Assembly: GCA_048497495.1 (NCBI GenBank)
Contig: JAFHCF010000075.1
Span: 1 to 31,428, forward strand
Direction: 5' to 3'
DNA from: JAFHCF01 sp048497495
GTDB taxonomy: Bacteria; Pseudomonadota; Alphaproteobacteria; Rhizobiales; Ancalomicrobiaceae
DNA: 31,428 nt
Part shown: positions 13,181 to 21,984 of the stretch, in pieces
Layout of the letters: every line of letters starts with the position of its first letter
Numbering within the stretch: the stretch's first letter is position 1
Made by a program: the position numbers and the translations under genes
The notes under the pieces: model-generated
What the model saw: the letters and a program-made list of their open reading frames with translations, nothing else
Database searches by the model: none
What the model was told of the DNA's origin: nothing

Positions 13181-13873
13181 ATGGCGGGTCGCTTCGCGGC
13201 GCAGACGCTTCGTGCCGAGATCAGTCTGCCGCGGGCCGATCGCGTCGCGCTCGCCCGGCTGGTCCTCGCGGTGTCGCAGAAGGGGGTGCACGACCGCCGC
13301 ATTCTCGGGGCGATCGAGGCCATCCCGCGTTCGCTCTTCGTCTCCGTCGAACATCACGCCAAGTCGCTGGAAGACCGCCCGGTGCCGATCGAATGCGGCC
13401 AGACCATCGACGCGCCCTCGGTCCTCGGCCTGATGTATCAGGCCGCCGGCATCGCCTCCGACCACCGCGTGTTGGAAGTGGGCACCGGGTCCGGCTACGG
13501 CACCGCCATTCTCGCCGGGCTCGGGGCCAAGATCTACACGGTCGAACGCTTCCGCACCCTCGGCGAATTGGCCGCCGACCGCTTCGCCACTCTCCATCTC
13601 GACAACGTCGTCGCCTCGATCCACGACGGTTTCGAGGGTTTCGCGCGCAACGCGCCGTTCCATCGCATCGTCGTCGACGGCGCGGTCGAGGTGCCGCCGC
13701 GCGCGCTCCTCGATCAACTCGCCCCCCAGGGCGTGTTGATCGCCGCCATCGGCGTCGCGGGCGCCCGTCAGGTGCTGACCCGTTACGTCCGCAGGGACAA
13801 GGGTCTCGACATCGAGCCGGTCGGCGAGGTGCGCCGCATCGCGCTCGTGGCGGGGCGGGCGGCGGCTCTGTGA
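13181..13873 (+). CDS. pcm: Protein-L-isoaspartate O-methyltransferase
   Basis: A 230-residue S-adenosylmethionine-dependent methyltransferase that starts the repair of isoaspartyl residues in aged proteins. Motif I is LEVGTGSGYGTAIL (98-111). Also present are the family segments FVSVEHHAKSLEDRPVPIECGQTIDAP (53-79), the VERFRTLGELA strand-helix and HDGFEG. The family usually has GQTIS-QP, whereas here it is GQTIDAPSVL, a modest change. The region PRALLDQLAPQGVLIAAIG matches the later motif. GGGAG lies about 8 bases before the ATG. A TCTAGGG box near 13137 may be a separate -10. Cluster surE-pcm-nlpD is conserved in many proteobacteria. Confidence 0.93.
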   Translation: MAGRFAAQTLRAEISLPRADRVALARLVLAVSQKGVHDRRILGAIEAIPRSLFVSVEHHAKSLEDRPVPIECGQTIDAPSVLGLMYQAAGIASDHRVLEVGTGSGYGTAILAGLGAKIYTVERFRTLGELAADRFATLHLDNVVASIHDGFEGFARNAPFHRIVVDGAVEVPPRALLDQLAPQGVLIAAIGVAGARQVLTRYVRRDKGLDIEPVGEVRRIALVAGRAAAL

Positions 13874-13994
13874 CGAGGGCGCGGCGTCGACCATGTCCGC
13901 GGCTCTTCGGCCCCACCGCGCGAGGCGGAAATCCAACGCTTTATCGCCTTGTTCGGACCGTGGTTTCGCCGTCGTCGTGAACGAAAATCCCTGT

Positions 13995-14021
13995 GTTCGC
14001 CGGCGCTCTTAAAGCTTTATC
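13995..14021 (+). promoter_or_regulatory. Candidate promoter of the NlpD-like gene
   Basis: TTCGCCG at 13995-14001, 12 bases, then GCTTTATC at 14014-14021, close to the alphaproteobacterial -10 form GCTANAWC. It sits in an AT-richer pocket before the gene. Mirror copy at 17408-17434 on the minus strand. Confidence 0.35.
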
Positions 14022-14069
14022 AACGTTACGAGTGCTTCAATGCTCCGACGTAATGGACGAGCTATCGTC

Positions 14070-15638
14070 ATGAACGGCGTGAGTGGTGCGATGCGTTTTC
14101 CGATCCTCGACATGCGGTCTCGCAATCTTTCCCGAGTGGCGGTGATCGCCCTTGCGGCCGCCGCCGCCGGGGGCTGCTCCAGCGACACCGGTCGCTTCGG
14201 TGGGGATCCGGTCTATACCGGCTCGACGCCCAATCAGCGCGCCATTCTCGGGTCCGGGCAGCCGCAGCAGCCCGCACCCCAGAACGGCAATTGGCGCAAC
14301 GTCGAGACCACCGGTTCGATCGCGCCCGCCGCCCCTCAGGTCTCGCGCCAGCCGCTGGCACAGCCGATCCAGTCCGCGCAGCCGCAGCCTTATGCGGTGC
14401 AGCCGCCCGTCGTCCAGCCGCCGGTCGTGCAGGCGCCGATGGTCCAGCCGCAGCGCGTCGTCGCCACCGGTTGGACCGGGGTCGGCGGCTCCTATGTCAC
14501 CGCCCAGCACGGCGACACCGTCGACGGCCTGTCGCGCCGCTACGGTGTGCCGGCCAACGCCATCGCCCAGGTCAACGGCTTTTCCGGCGGCGGAGCGCTC
14601 CAGCCCGGCCAGCGCGTGCTGATGCCGGTCTACGGATCGAATGCTCCCGCCCCGATGGTCGCGCAGGCGCCCGCGCCGGTCGCCGCCGCCGCGCCGCCGC
14701 CGGCCCAGCCGGTGCGCCAGATCGCCATCGCCAAGCCCGCCGCCGCGCCGGCTCGCGCGCCGATGCCGGTTGCCGCCCCGACCCCTGTCACCACCAAGCC
14801 GACGGTCGCTCCGACCCCGATTCCGGCACCCGCCCGTCGTGTCGCCGCCGCTCCGTCGGCGCCCGAGCCCGGCGGCGTCAAGCTGGTCGGCGACTACACC
14901 GTCCGCCAGGGCGACACGCTCGCCTCCGTCGCCCGCACCTATGGTGTCTCCGAGCGGGCACTGAAGGAGCGCAACGGCCTCAAGTCGTCGAGCCTGCAGC
15001 CCGGCCAGCACCTGCTGCTGCCCGCCGGCACCAAGCTCATGCTCAAGACCTCGCAGGTGCCGGCCAAGTCGGTGATGCCCGAGGCGCCGATCCCGGCGCC
15101 GGTCAAGCAGGTCGCCCAGGCCCCGATCGCCAAGCCCGCCACCGCGGCCTCGCTCAAGTCGAGCCCGTCCTCCACCGCCAAGATCGATCAGCGCGCCGCC
15201 GAGACCATCGCCGTCGCCAAGGAACCCGCCGTCGAGGAGCCCTCGGGCTCCGCCGCCCCCGGTTCGTTCCGTTGGCCGGTGCGTGGCCGCGTCATCGCCG
15301 AGTTCGGCTCCAAGCCGAACGGCGAGAAGAACGAGGGCATCAATCTCGCGGTGCCGGAGGGCACCTCGGTGAAGGCCGCCGACGACGGCGAGGTGATCTA
15401 TTCGGGCAACGAACTCAAGGGCTACGGCAACCTCGTGCTGGTCCGCCACCACAACGGTTACGTCACCGCCTACGCCCATGCCTCCGAACTGCTGGTCAAC
15501 CGCGGCGACAAGATCTCGCGCGGCCAGATCATCGCCCGCGCCGGCGCCACCGGCTCGGTCAGCCAGCCGCAGCTCCACTTCGAGCTGCGCAAGGGCCAGC
15601 GGGCGATCGACCCCAAACCCTATCTCGCCTCCAACTGA
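14070..15638 (+). CDS. nlpD: LysM/LytM-domain lipoprotein, NlpD-like
   Basis: A 522-residue envelope lipoprotein. A hydrophobic segment ends in the lipobox AAGGC with lipidated Cys36, so it is anchored in a membrane facing the periplasm. Two LysM peptidoglycan-binding domains lie at about 142-187 and 275-319, joined by Pro/Ala/Gln-rich linkers. The LytM (M23) domain is at about 400-518. Its zinc site is degenerate: the HxGxD motif reads NEGIN (421-425) and the HxH motif reads QLH (501-503), although His470 in YAH remains. This fits NlpD-type activators of cell-wall amidases rather than an active peptidase. The start at 14070 has GGACGAG 8 bases upstream; starts at 14040 or 14091 are also possible. 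Third member of the surE-pcm-nlpD cluster, 196 bases after pcm. Confidence 0.92.
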   Translation: MNGVSGAMRFPILDMRSRNLSRVAVIALAAAAAGGCSSDTGRFGGDPVYTGSTPNQRAILGSGQPQQPAPQNGNWRNVETTGSIAPAAPQVSRQPLAQPIQSAQPQPYAVQPPVVQPPVVQAPMVQPQRVVATGWTGVGGSYVTAQHGDTVDGLSRRYGVPANAIAQVNGFSGGGALQPGQRVLMPVYGSNAPAPMVAQAPAPVAAAAPPPAQPVRQIAIAKPAAAPARAPMPVAAPTPVTTKPTVAPTPIPAPARRVAAAPSAPEPGGVKLVGDYTVRQGDTLASVARTYGVSERALKERNGLKSSSLQPGQHLLLPAGTKLMLKTSQVPAKSVMPEAPIPAPVKQVAQAPIAKPATAASLKSSPSSTAKIDQRAAETIAVAKEPAVEEPSGSAAPGSFRWPVRGRVIAEFGSKPNGEKNEGINLAVPEGTSVKAADDGEVIYSGNELKGYGNLVLVRHHNGYVTAYAHASELLVNRGDKISRGQIIARAGATGSVSQPQLHFELRKGQRAIDPKPYLASN

Positions 15639-15690
15639 GGCGACCACCGCTCCCGTGTCCGAGGAGGCCACTCGGAAGGCGGGGGACATG

Positions 15691-15738
15691 AAAGCCAAGA
15701 CGACCTCGGATCGATCGATCCGAGGTCGTCTTGGCTTT
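15691..15738. terminator. Perfect 48-base palindrome at the axis of symmetry, terminator-like
   Basis: The 24 bases from 15691 to 15714 are exactly mirrored to 15738. The stem starts AAAGCC and ends GGCTTT, with centre ATCGATCGAT. It lies 52 bases after the nlpD stop, where a terminator is expected, and has A and T ends suiting a two-way terminator. Because the symmetry continues without break to both ends of the window, the natural extent of the hairpin cannot be told from this sequence. It is the likely site at which a strand folded back. Confidence 0.6.
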
Positions 15739-15790
15739 CATGTCCCCCGCCTTCCGAGTGGCCTCCTCGGACACGGGAGCGGTGGTCGCC

Positions 15791-17359
15791 TCAGTTGGAG
15801 GCGAGATAGGGTTTGGGGTCGATCGCCCGCTGGCCCTTGCGCAGCTCGAAGTGGAGCTGCGGCTGGCTGACCGAGCCGGTGGCGCCGGCGCGGGCGATGA
15901 TCTGGCCGCGCGAGATCTTGTCGCCGCGGTTGACCAGCAGTTCGGAGGCATGGGCGTAGGCGGTGACGTAACCGTTGTGGTGGCGGACCAGCACGAGGTT
16001 GCCGTAGCCCTTGAGTTCGTTGCCCGAATAGATCACCTCGCCGTCGTCGGCGGCCTTCACCGAGGTGCCCTCCGGCACCGCGAGATTGATGCCCTCGTTC
16101 TTCTCGCCGTTCGGCTTGGAGCCGAACTCGGCGATGACGCGGCCACGCACCGGCCAACGGAACGAACCGGGGGCGGCGGAGCCCGAGGGCTCCTCGACGG
16201 CGGGTTCCTTGGCGACGGCGATGGTCTCGGCGGCGCGCTGATCGATCTTGGCGGTGGAGGACGGGCTCGACTTGAGCGAGGCCGCGGTGGCGGGCTTGGC
16301 GATCGGGGCCTGGGCGACCTGCTTGACCGGCGCCGGGATCGGCGCCTCGGGCATCACCGACTTGGCCGGCACCTGCGAGGTCTTGAGCATGAGCTTGGTG
16401 CCGGCGGGCAGCAGCAGGTGCTGGCCGGGCTGCAGGCTCGACGACTTGAGGCCGTTGCGCTCCTTCAGTGCCCGCTCGGAGACACCATAGGTGCGGGCGA
16501 CGGAGGCGAGCGTGTCGCCCTGGCGGACGGTGTAGTCGCCGACCAGCTTGACGCCGCCGGGCTCGGGCGCCGACGGAGCGGCGGCGACACGACGGGCGGG
16601 TGCCGGAATCGGGGTCGGAGCGACCGTCGGCTTGGTGGTGACAGGGGTCGGGGCGGCAACCGGCATCGGCGCGCGAGCCGGCGCGGCGGCGGGCTTGGCG
16701 ATGGCGATCTGGCGCACCGGCTGGGCCGGCGGCGGCGCGGCGGCGGCGACCGGCGCGGGCGCCTGCGCGACCATCGGGGCGGGAGCATTCGATCCGTAGA
16801 CCGGCATCAGCACGCGCTGGCCGGGCTGGAGCGCTCCGCCGCCGGAAAAGCCGTTGACCTGGGCGATGGCGTTGGCCGGCACACCGTAGCGGCGCGACAG
16901 GCCGTCGACGGTGTCGCCGTGCTGGGCGGTGACATAGGAGCCGCCGACCCCGGTCCAACCGGTGGCGACGACGCGCTGCGGCTGGACCATCGGCGCCTGC
17001 ACGACCGGCGGCTGGACGACGGGCGGCTGCACCGCATAAGGCTGCGGCTGCGCGGACTGGATCGGCTGTGCCAGCGGCTGGCGCGAGACCTGAGGGGCGG
17101 CGGGCGCGATCGAACCGGTGGTCTCGACGTTGCGCCAATTGCCGTTCTGGGGTGCGGGCTGCTGCGGCTGCCCGGACCCGAGAATGGCGCGCTGATTGGG
17201 CGTCGAGCCGGTATAGACCGGATCCCCACCGAAGCGACCGGTGTCGCTGGAGCAGCCCCCGGCGGCGGCGGCCGCAAGGGCGATCACCGCCACTCGGGAA
17301 AGATTGCGAGACCGCATGTCGAGGATCGGAAAACGCATCGCACCACTCACGCCGTTCAT
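15791..17359 (-). CDS. nlpD: LysM/LytM-domain lipoprotein, NlpD-like (mirror copy)
   Basis: Identical protein to 14070-15638, here on the minus strand: lipobox Cys36, two LysM domains and a LytM domain with a degenerate zinc site (NEGIN, QLH). The two copies face each other tail to tail across the axis, their stops only 152 bases apart. Convergent, identical neighbours of this kind are what a fold-back would give. Start alternatives mirror those of the first copy (17389, 17338). Confidence 0.88.
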   Translation of the reverse strand: MNGVSGAMRFPILDMRSRNLSRVAVIALAAAAAGGCSSDTGRFGGDPVYTGSTPNQRAILGSGQPQQPAPQNGNWRNVETTGSIAPAAPQVSRQPLAQPIQSAQPQPYAVQPPVVQPPVVQAPMVQPQRVVATGWTGVGGSYVTAQHGDTVDGLSRRYGVPANAIAQVNGFSGGGALQPGQRVLMPVYGSNAPAPMVAQAPAPVAAAAPPPAQPVRQIAIAKPAAAPARAPMPVAAPTPVTTKPTVAPTPIPAPARRVAAAPSAPEPGGVKLVGDYTVRQGDTLASVARTYGVSERALKERNGLKSSSLQPGQHLLLPAGTKLMLKTSQVPAKSVMPEAPIPAPVKQVAQAPIAKPATAASLKSSPSSTAKIDQRAAETIAVAKEPAVEEPSGSAAPGSFRWPVRGRVIAEFGSKPNGEKNEGINLAVPEGTSVKAADDGEVIYSGNELKGYGNLVLVRHHNGYVTAYAHASELLVNRGDKISRGQIIARAGATGSVSQPQLHFELRKGQRAIDPKPYLASN

Positions 17360-17555
17360 GACGATAGCTCGTCCATTACGTCGGAGCATTGAAGCACTCG
17401 TAACGTTGATAAAGCTTTAAGAGCGCCGGCGAACACAGGGATTTTCGTTCACGACGACGGCGAAACCACGGTCCGAACAAGGCGATAAAGCGTTGGATTT
17501 CCGCCTCGCGCGGTGGGGCCGAAGAGCCGCGGACATGGTCGACGCCGCGCCCTCG

Positions 17556-18248
17556 TCACAGAGCCGCCGCCCGCCCCGCCACGAGCGCGATGCGGCGCAC
17601 CTCGCCGACCGGCTCGATGTCGAGACCCTTGTCCCTGCGGACGTAACGGGTCAGCACCTGACGGGCGCCCGCGACGCCGATGGCGGCGATCAACACGCCC
17701 TGGGGGGCGAGTTGATCGAGGAGCGCGCGCGGCGGCACCTCGACCGCGCCGTCGACGACGATGCGATGGAACGGCGCGTTGCGCGCGAAACCCTCGAAAC
17801 CGTCGTGGATCGAGGCGACGACGTTGTCGAGATGGAGAGTGGCGAAGCGGTCGGCGGCCAATTCGCCGAGGGTGCGGAAGCGTTCGACCGTGTAGATCTT
17901 GGCCCCGAGCCCGGCGAGAATGGCGGTGCCGTAGCCGGACCCGGTGCCCACTTCCAACACGCGGTGGTCGGAGGCGATGCCGGCGGCCTGATACATCAGG
18001 CCGAGGACCGAGGGCGCGTCGATGGTCTGGCCGCATTCGATCGGCACCGGGCGGTCTTCCAGCGACTTGGCGTGATGTTCGACGGAGACGAAGAGCGAAC
18101 GCGGGATGGCCTCGATCGCCCCGAGAATGCGGCGGTCGTGCACCCCCTTCTGCGACACCGCGAGGACCAGCCGGGCGAGCGCGACGCGATCGGCCCGCGG
18201 CAGACTGATCTCGGCACGAAGCGTCTGCGCCGCGAAGCGACCCGCCAT
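17556..18248 (-). CDS. pcm: Protein-L-isoaspartate O-methyltransferase (mirror copy)
   Basis: Identical to the 230-residue protein at 13181-13873, with S-adenosylmethionine motif LEVGTGSGYG. It repairs isoaspartyl damage in proteins. Lies between the mirrored surE and nlpD copies with the same spacing. No substitution or frameshift separates the copies. Confidence 0.88.
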   Translation of the reverse strand: MAGRFAAQTLRAEISLPRADRVALARLVLAVSQKGVHDRRILGAIEAIPRSLFVSVEHHAKSLEDRPVPIECGQTIDAPSVLGLMYQAAGIASDHRVLEVGTGSGYGTAILAGLGAKIYTVERFRTLGELAADRFATLHLDNVVASIHDGFEGFARNAPFHRIVVDGAVEVPPRALLDQLAPQGVLIAAIGVAGARQVLTRYVRRDKGLDIEPVGEVRRIALVAGRAAAL

Positions 18249-18363
18249 CGATGAACTCCCGCTGGACTGAAGACACGCGAGAGATCCCTAGACCGGGAAT
18301 GGTTGGCGATCGGTTACCGGAGCGACACGAACCGACGCAGCCCTACCATGCGCGGACGGGCGG

Positions 18364-19122
18364 TCAGCGAAAGGCGTGGGCGAAGCTCTGGCGCGTGCCG
18401 TGATCGGTGAGGTCGAGGCGCAGCGGGGTGACGGAGACGAAACCTTCCGCCAGCGCGGCGAGATCGGTGCCGACCACCGGCTCGGTGGTCTGGGGTCGAT
18501 AGGAAATCCAGAAATAGGGCGTGCCGCGCCCGTCGACCCGGGGTTCGACGCCGATCGTCGCGTCGTTGCGCGCGCCCTGGCTGGTCACGGCGATGCCGGC
18601 GACCTTGGCGGGGCTACGCGCCGGGAAATTGACGTTGACCAGGGTGCCGGCCGGCATGCCGACCTCCAACAGGCGGCGCACCACGTCCGGCCCATGGGCC
18701 TCGGCGGTCGCCCACGGCACCTCGGCGCCGTCGGCCCAGCCGTAGGCCTGGGACAGCGCGATCGACGGCACGCCGAGGAGCGTGCCTTCCATGGCGGCGG
18801 CGATGGTGCCGGAATAGGTGACGTCGTCGGCGACGTTGGCGCCGCGATTGACGCCGGAGAGCACCAGATCGGGCTTGCCGTCGAGGATGTGGCGCACCCC
18901 CATGATGACGCAATCGGTCGGGGTGCCGCGCACCGCGTAATGGCGGTCGGAAATCTTGCGCAGGCGCAGCGGATCGGACAGCGACAGCGAATGGGCCTTG
19001 CCCGACTGATCGGTCTCGGGCGCCACCACCCAGACGTCGTCGGCGAGTTCGCGCGCGATGTGCTCGAGCACGCGCAGCCCGGGGGCATGAATGCCGTCGT
19101 CGTTGGTGATCAGGATGCGCAT
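18364..19122 (-). CDS. surE: 5'/3'-nucleotidase SurE (mirror copy)
   Basis: Identical to the 252-residue SurE at 12307-13065, including Asp8-Asp9, Ser40 and Asn92 of the metal site. A second full surE beside the first with its whole neighbourhood reversed is not expected in a normal genome. It carries the same promoter candidate upstream (19150-19179). Confidence 0.9.
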   Translation of the reverse strand: MRILITNDDGIHAPGLRVLEHIARELADDVWVVAPETDQSGKAHSLSLSDPLRLRKISDRHYAVRGTPTDCVIMGVRHILDGKPDLVLSGVNRGANVADDVTYSGTIAAAMEGTLLGVPSIALSQAYGWADGAEVPWATAEAHGPDVVRRLLEVGMPAGTLVNVNFPARSPAKVAGIAVTSQGARNDATIGVEPRVDGRGTPYFWISYRPQTTEPVVGTDLAALAEGFVSVTPLRLDLTDHGTRQSFAHAFR

Positions 19123-19216
19123 CGCTCGGTCTCCCCGGGGCAGATGCCCGGGGTAGCATGCGTCTCGAAGGCGGGGCAAGCGCCGGGACAGGCGATCTCC
19201 CCCGCGACGGCGGCGC

Positions 19217-19486
19217 TCAGTGGCGGGTCATCCACTCGCGGGCCTGGCGCTGGGCCTCGGCGATCTCGGCCGCGCTCATCTCGCGGGAGACTTCCTGGCG
19301 ATAGCGGGCCGCTTCCGGGTTGCCCTGGGCGGCGGCGAGGTTGAACCACATGTGGGCGGCGACCAGATCGGCGGGCGCGCCGCGGCCGATCGAATGGTTG
19401 ATCCCCATCTGGACGAAGACGTCGCCGGCGACGGCCTGATGACCCATCGTGGCGTGTTCGGCGCTGTTGATTTCGAAACGGGCCAT
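19217..19486 (-). CDS. Sel1-like repeat small protein (mirror copy)
   Basis: Identical to the 89-residue protein at 11943-12212, with one Sel1-type repeat around GRGAPADLVAAHMWFNLAAAQGN. The structured leader (19492-19563) and AT-rich promoter candidate (19588-19617) are also copied exactly. Confidence 0.78.
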   Translation of the reverse strand: MARFEINSAEHATMGHQAVAGDVFVQMGINHSIGRGAPADLVAAHMWFNLAAAQGNPEAARYRQEVSREMSAAEIAEAQRQAREWMTRH

Positions 19487-19702
19487 CTGACTCTCCCACA
19501 TTCTCGGGGCTTTCTGCCCCCTGCCGATACCAGTATTTGTCCGGCTTCCATGTGGGAAATACTGCCCGCGATCATTAAAACTCGAGTTAAATAGATTGCT
19601 TAATCAGATGTCGCCAAATCCAGAACGAAATATGTATTTCACCGATGATTCACCTTCGGATGACGATTCGGTCAATCGAATCAACGACACTGGCGATGTG
19701 GT

Positions 19703-19742
19703 GTGGGATTCGCGGAAAGATTCGATTCACCGCGAATCCCAC
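19703..19742. terminator. Hairpin downstream of the glutathione transferase gene (mirror copy)
   Basis: Same 13-base stem and 14-base loop as at 11687-11726. Because the stem is self-complementary it reads alike on both strands. It lies 39 bases after the end of the mirrored yfcG gene. Confidence 0.48.
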
Positions 19743-19781
19743 TGACGTCGGGGAAGTCGGAAATTTCCCCTCGACGAGATC

Positions 19782-20474
19782 TCAGCGCGCCCGTTGGCCG
19801 AAGAGAACCTTCTTGGCCTCCTCGTCGTTGGCGAGGTCACTGCGCAGTTCACCGGCGACCGCGAGCCCGCGTTCGACCGCCGGCCGCACCAGCATCCGGT
19901 CGAGCCACCGGCCGAAATGCGGGAACTCGGCGCGGTCGATGCCCTGCCGGTCATAGAGCTTGGCCCAGCCGATCGTCGCGAAGTCGGCGATCGACAGGTC
20001 GCCGGCGATGTGGTCGCGATCGGCGAGGCGCTTGTTGAGGACGCCGTAGAGGCGGTGAGTCTCGTTGCGGAAGCGGTCGATGGCGTAGGGGATCTTCTCC
20101 GGCGCGTAGAGGGCGAAGTGGTGGTTCTGCCCGAGCATCGGGCCGAAGCCGCCCATCTGCCACATCAGCCACTGCTCGACCTCGACGCGGGCGCGTTCCT
20201 CGGTCGGATAGAACTTCCCGTACTTGCGGCCGAGATACATCAGGATGGCGCCCGACTCGAAGACCGAGATCGGGGCGCCGTCGGGGCCGTCGGGATCCTC
20301 GATCGCCGGCATCTTGTTGTTGGGCGAGATCGTCAGGAAGTCGGGCTCGAACTGGGCGCCCTTACGGATGTCGACCGGGATCACCTCGTAGGGCACGCCG
20401 AGCTCCTCGAGCATGATGGTGACCTTCCAGCCGTTGGGGGTCGGCCAGTACCAGAGACGGATGGGAGCGGGCAT
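19782..20474 (-). CDS. yfcG: Glutathione transferase, YfcG/YghU type (mirror copy)
   Basis: Identical to the 230-residue protein at 10955-11647, with the glutathione-binding TPNG motif, cis-proline and FESGAI segment, and the YfcG-typical GGFGPMLGQNHHF. The same strong GGAGGA site precedes the start. Confidence 0.88.
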   Translation of the reverse strand: MPAPIRLWYWPTPNGWKVTIMLEELGVPYEVIPVDIRKGAQFEPDFLTISPNNKMPAIEDPDGPDGAPISVFESGAILMYLGRKYGKFYPTEERARVEVEQWLMWQMGGFGPMLGQNHHFALYAPEKIPYAIDRFRNETHRLYGVLNKRLADRDHIAGDLSIADFATIGWAKLYDRQGIDRAEFPHFGRWLDRMLVRPAVERGLAVAGELRSDLANDEEAKKVLFGQRAR

Positions 20475-20621
20475 GACGGAATTCCTCCGGGGGGGATGGC
20501 GCGGGCGACCGGCCGCTCCCCCGAGCGGAGGGGCGGCCTCTTGCGATCGGAAACACGTCGCTGCGATGAAGATGGGGGAGCGCGGCGCGGCGGTCCAGGG
20601 GGTCGGGGCGCTCTCAGGCGC

Positions 20622-21086
20622 TCATAACGCGAGCTTGAAGCCGACGTGAGAGCGCGCGAAGCCGAGGCGCTGGTAGAAACGGTGGGCGTCGAGACGGGCC
20701 GCGTTGGAGGTCAGTTCGACGACGCCGGCGCCGTGAGCGCGGGCCTCGGCGATCACCGCCTCGATCAGCCGGGCGCCGATGCCGCGTCCGCGCAGATCCG
20801 GCGCCACCTGCACCGCCTCGACCACGGCGCGTCGCCGTCCGCGATGGGGCAAGGCGACGATCAGGCTGAATTGCGCGGTGGCGACGACACGCCCGCCGAT
20901 CTCGGCGACGAGGAGGTGGTCCGAGGGCGAGGCGAGAATCTCGTCCATCGCCGCCGCGTAGTCCGGGCGCGCCGCCGGGTCGGTGGTGTCGCCGTGGCCG
21001 CCGAGGTCGTCGGCGGCGACGATCGCGATCAGGGCGTCGAGATCGTCGCGGCGCGCGGGGCGAATGAGGAGGTCGGTGGAGACCAT
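20622..21086 (-). CDS. GNAT family N-acetyltransferase (mirror copy)
   Basis: Identical to the 154-residue acetyltransferase at 10343-10807, with the acetyl-CoA site DLRGRGIGARL. It follows the mirrored motB copy by 16 bases. Substrate unknown. Confidence 0.86.
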   Translation of the reverse strand: MVSTDLLIRPARRDDLDALIAIVAADDLGGHGDTTDPAARPDYAAAMDEILASPSDHLLVAEIGGRVVATAQFSLIVALPHRGRRRAVVEAVQVAPDLRGRGIGARLIEAVIAEARAHGAGVVELTSNAARLDAHRFYQRLGFARSHVGFKLAL

Positions 21087-21102
21087 CGCGACGGGATCCG
21101 GC

Positions 21103-21963
21103 TCAGTTCAGCCCGGAGGGCGGCATCGGCGGGGCTTCGTGGACGAGCAGGATGTCGATGCGCCGGTTGGCGGCGAGCGTCGGCTCGTTGGGGAAGAGCG
21201 GATCGGTATCGGCCTTGCCGACCACCGAATCGAAACGATCGGCGGGGACGCCGTAGCCGGCGAGGATCTCCTCGATCGCGACCGCCCGGCCCGACGACAG
21301 ATCCCACGGCGACGGCCCGCGCCCCGCCCAACGGGTGCCGCCGGCGGTGTGGCCGGTGACGCGCAGGCGATGGGGCATGCGGGCGAGCGCCGGGGCGATC
21401 TTCGACAGGATGGAGCGGGTGAACTCGTAGGGTTGCTTGGCGCTCTCCGGGAACATCGAGCGGCCGTCCTGGTCGACGAGGCGGACGTTGAGGCCCTCGT
21501 CGGTCTCCTCGAACATGACGTGCTTGGAGACCTCGGTGATCTCCGGCATGTCCTGCAGGGCCTGGCGCAGGGAGGCGGCGGCGGTGAGGAACTGACGCGG
21601 CTTCTCCTTGTGGGCGGCCTCGTAGTCGTGCGTGTTGGCCTCCGGGCCCTGTTTGGCATGGTCGTCGTTGCGGAAATCGGCGGTCTCGGCGTCGAGCTTC
21701 TTCTCGACCGCGCCGGTGTCCTTGATGAACTTGCGGACGGGTAAGCCGTCGCGTTCGATCATGCCGGCGGTGCGGGGGATCGGCTGCACGCCGAAGGCGT
21801 CCTTGAGCGATCCGGAGGCATCGGCGAGCTTCTGCTTGTCCTGACTGGCGGAGGCCAGCAGCATGACGAAGAAGGCCATCAGCAGGGCCATCAGGTCGGC
21901 GAAGGTGATGACCCAGGCACCGCCGTGCCCGCCACCGCCGCCGTGCCCCTTCTTCTTGGCCAT
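21103..21963 (-). CDS. motB: Flagellar motor stator subunit, MotB/PomB type (mirror copy)
   Basis: Identical to the 286-residue protein at 9466-10326: one membrane helix with Asp23, PomB-like plug segment and C-terminal OmpA domain with NRRIDILL. Stands 21 bases after the mirrored motA copy. Confidence 0.88.
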   Translation of the reverse strand: MAKKKGHGGGGGHGGAWVITFADLMALLMAFFVMLLASASQDKQKLADASGSLKDAFGVQPIPRTAGMIERDGLPVRKFIKDTGAVEKKLDAETADFRNDDHAKQGPEANTHDYEAAHKEKPRQFLTAAASLRQALQDMPEITEVSKHVMFEETDEGLNVRLVDQDGRSMFPESAKQPYEFTRSILSKIAPALARMPHRLRVTGHTAGGTRWAGRGPSPWDLSSGRAVAIEEILAGYGVPADRFDSVVGKADTDPLFPNEPTLAANRRIDILLVHEAPPMPPSGLN

Positions 21964-21984
21964 GAGTCTCGTCCTCTACGACCC

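Larger units (their letters stand above)
1..15714 (+). repeat. Left arm of a whole-window perfect inverted repeat
   Basis: This arm is the reverse complement of 15715-31428. The first 30 bases match the complement of the last 30. The junction reads straight through a self-complementary stretch with no spacer. All sixteen coding sequences recur with identical proteins at mirrored coordinates (31429-x). Sequence identity over 15.7 kb without any change argues for a copy made in one step, either in the tube, in assembly software, or in a very recent inverted duplication. The arm is used here as the primary annotation. Confidence 0.97.

Noticed and set aside
14037..15698. A 553-residue frame opposite nlpD (and its mirror at 15731-17392)
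   Set aside because: It is a Gly/Arg/Asp-rich antisense shadow typical of high-GC genes, with no domain, while the other strand encodes a clear lipoprotein.
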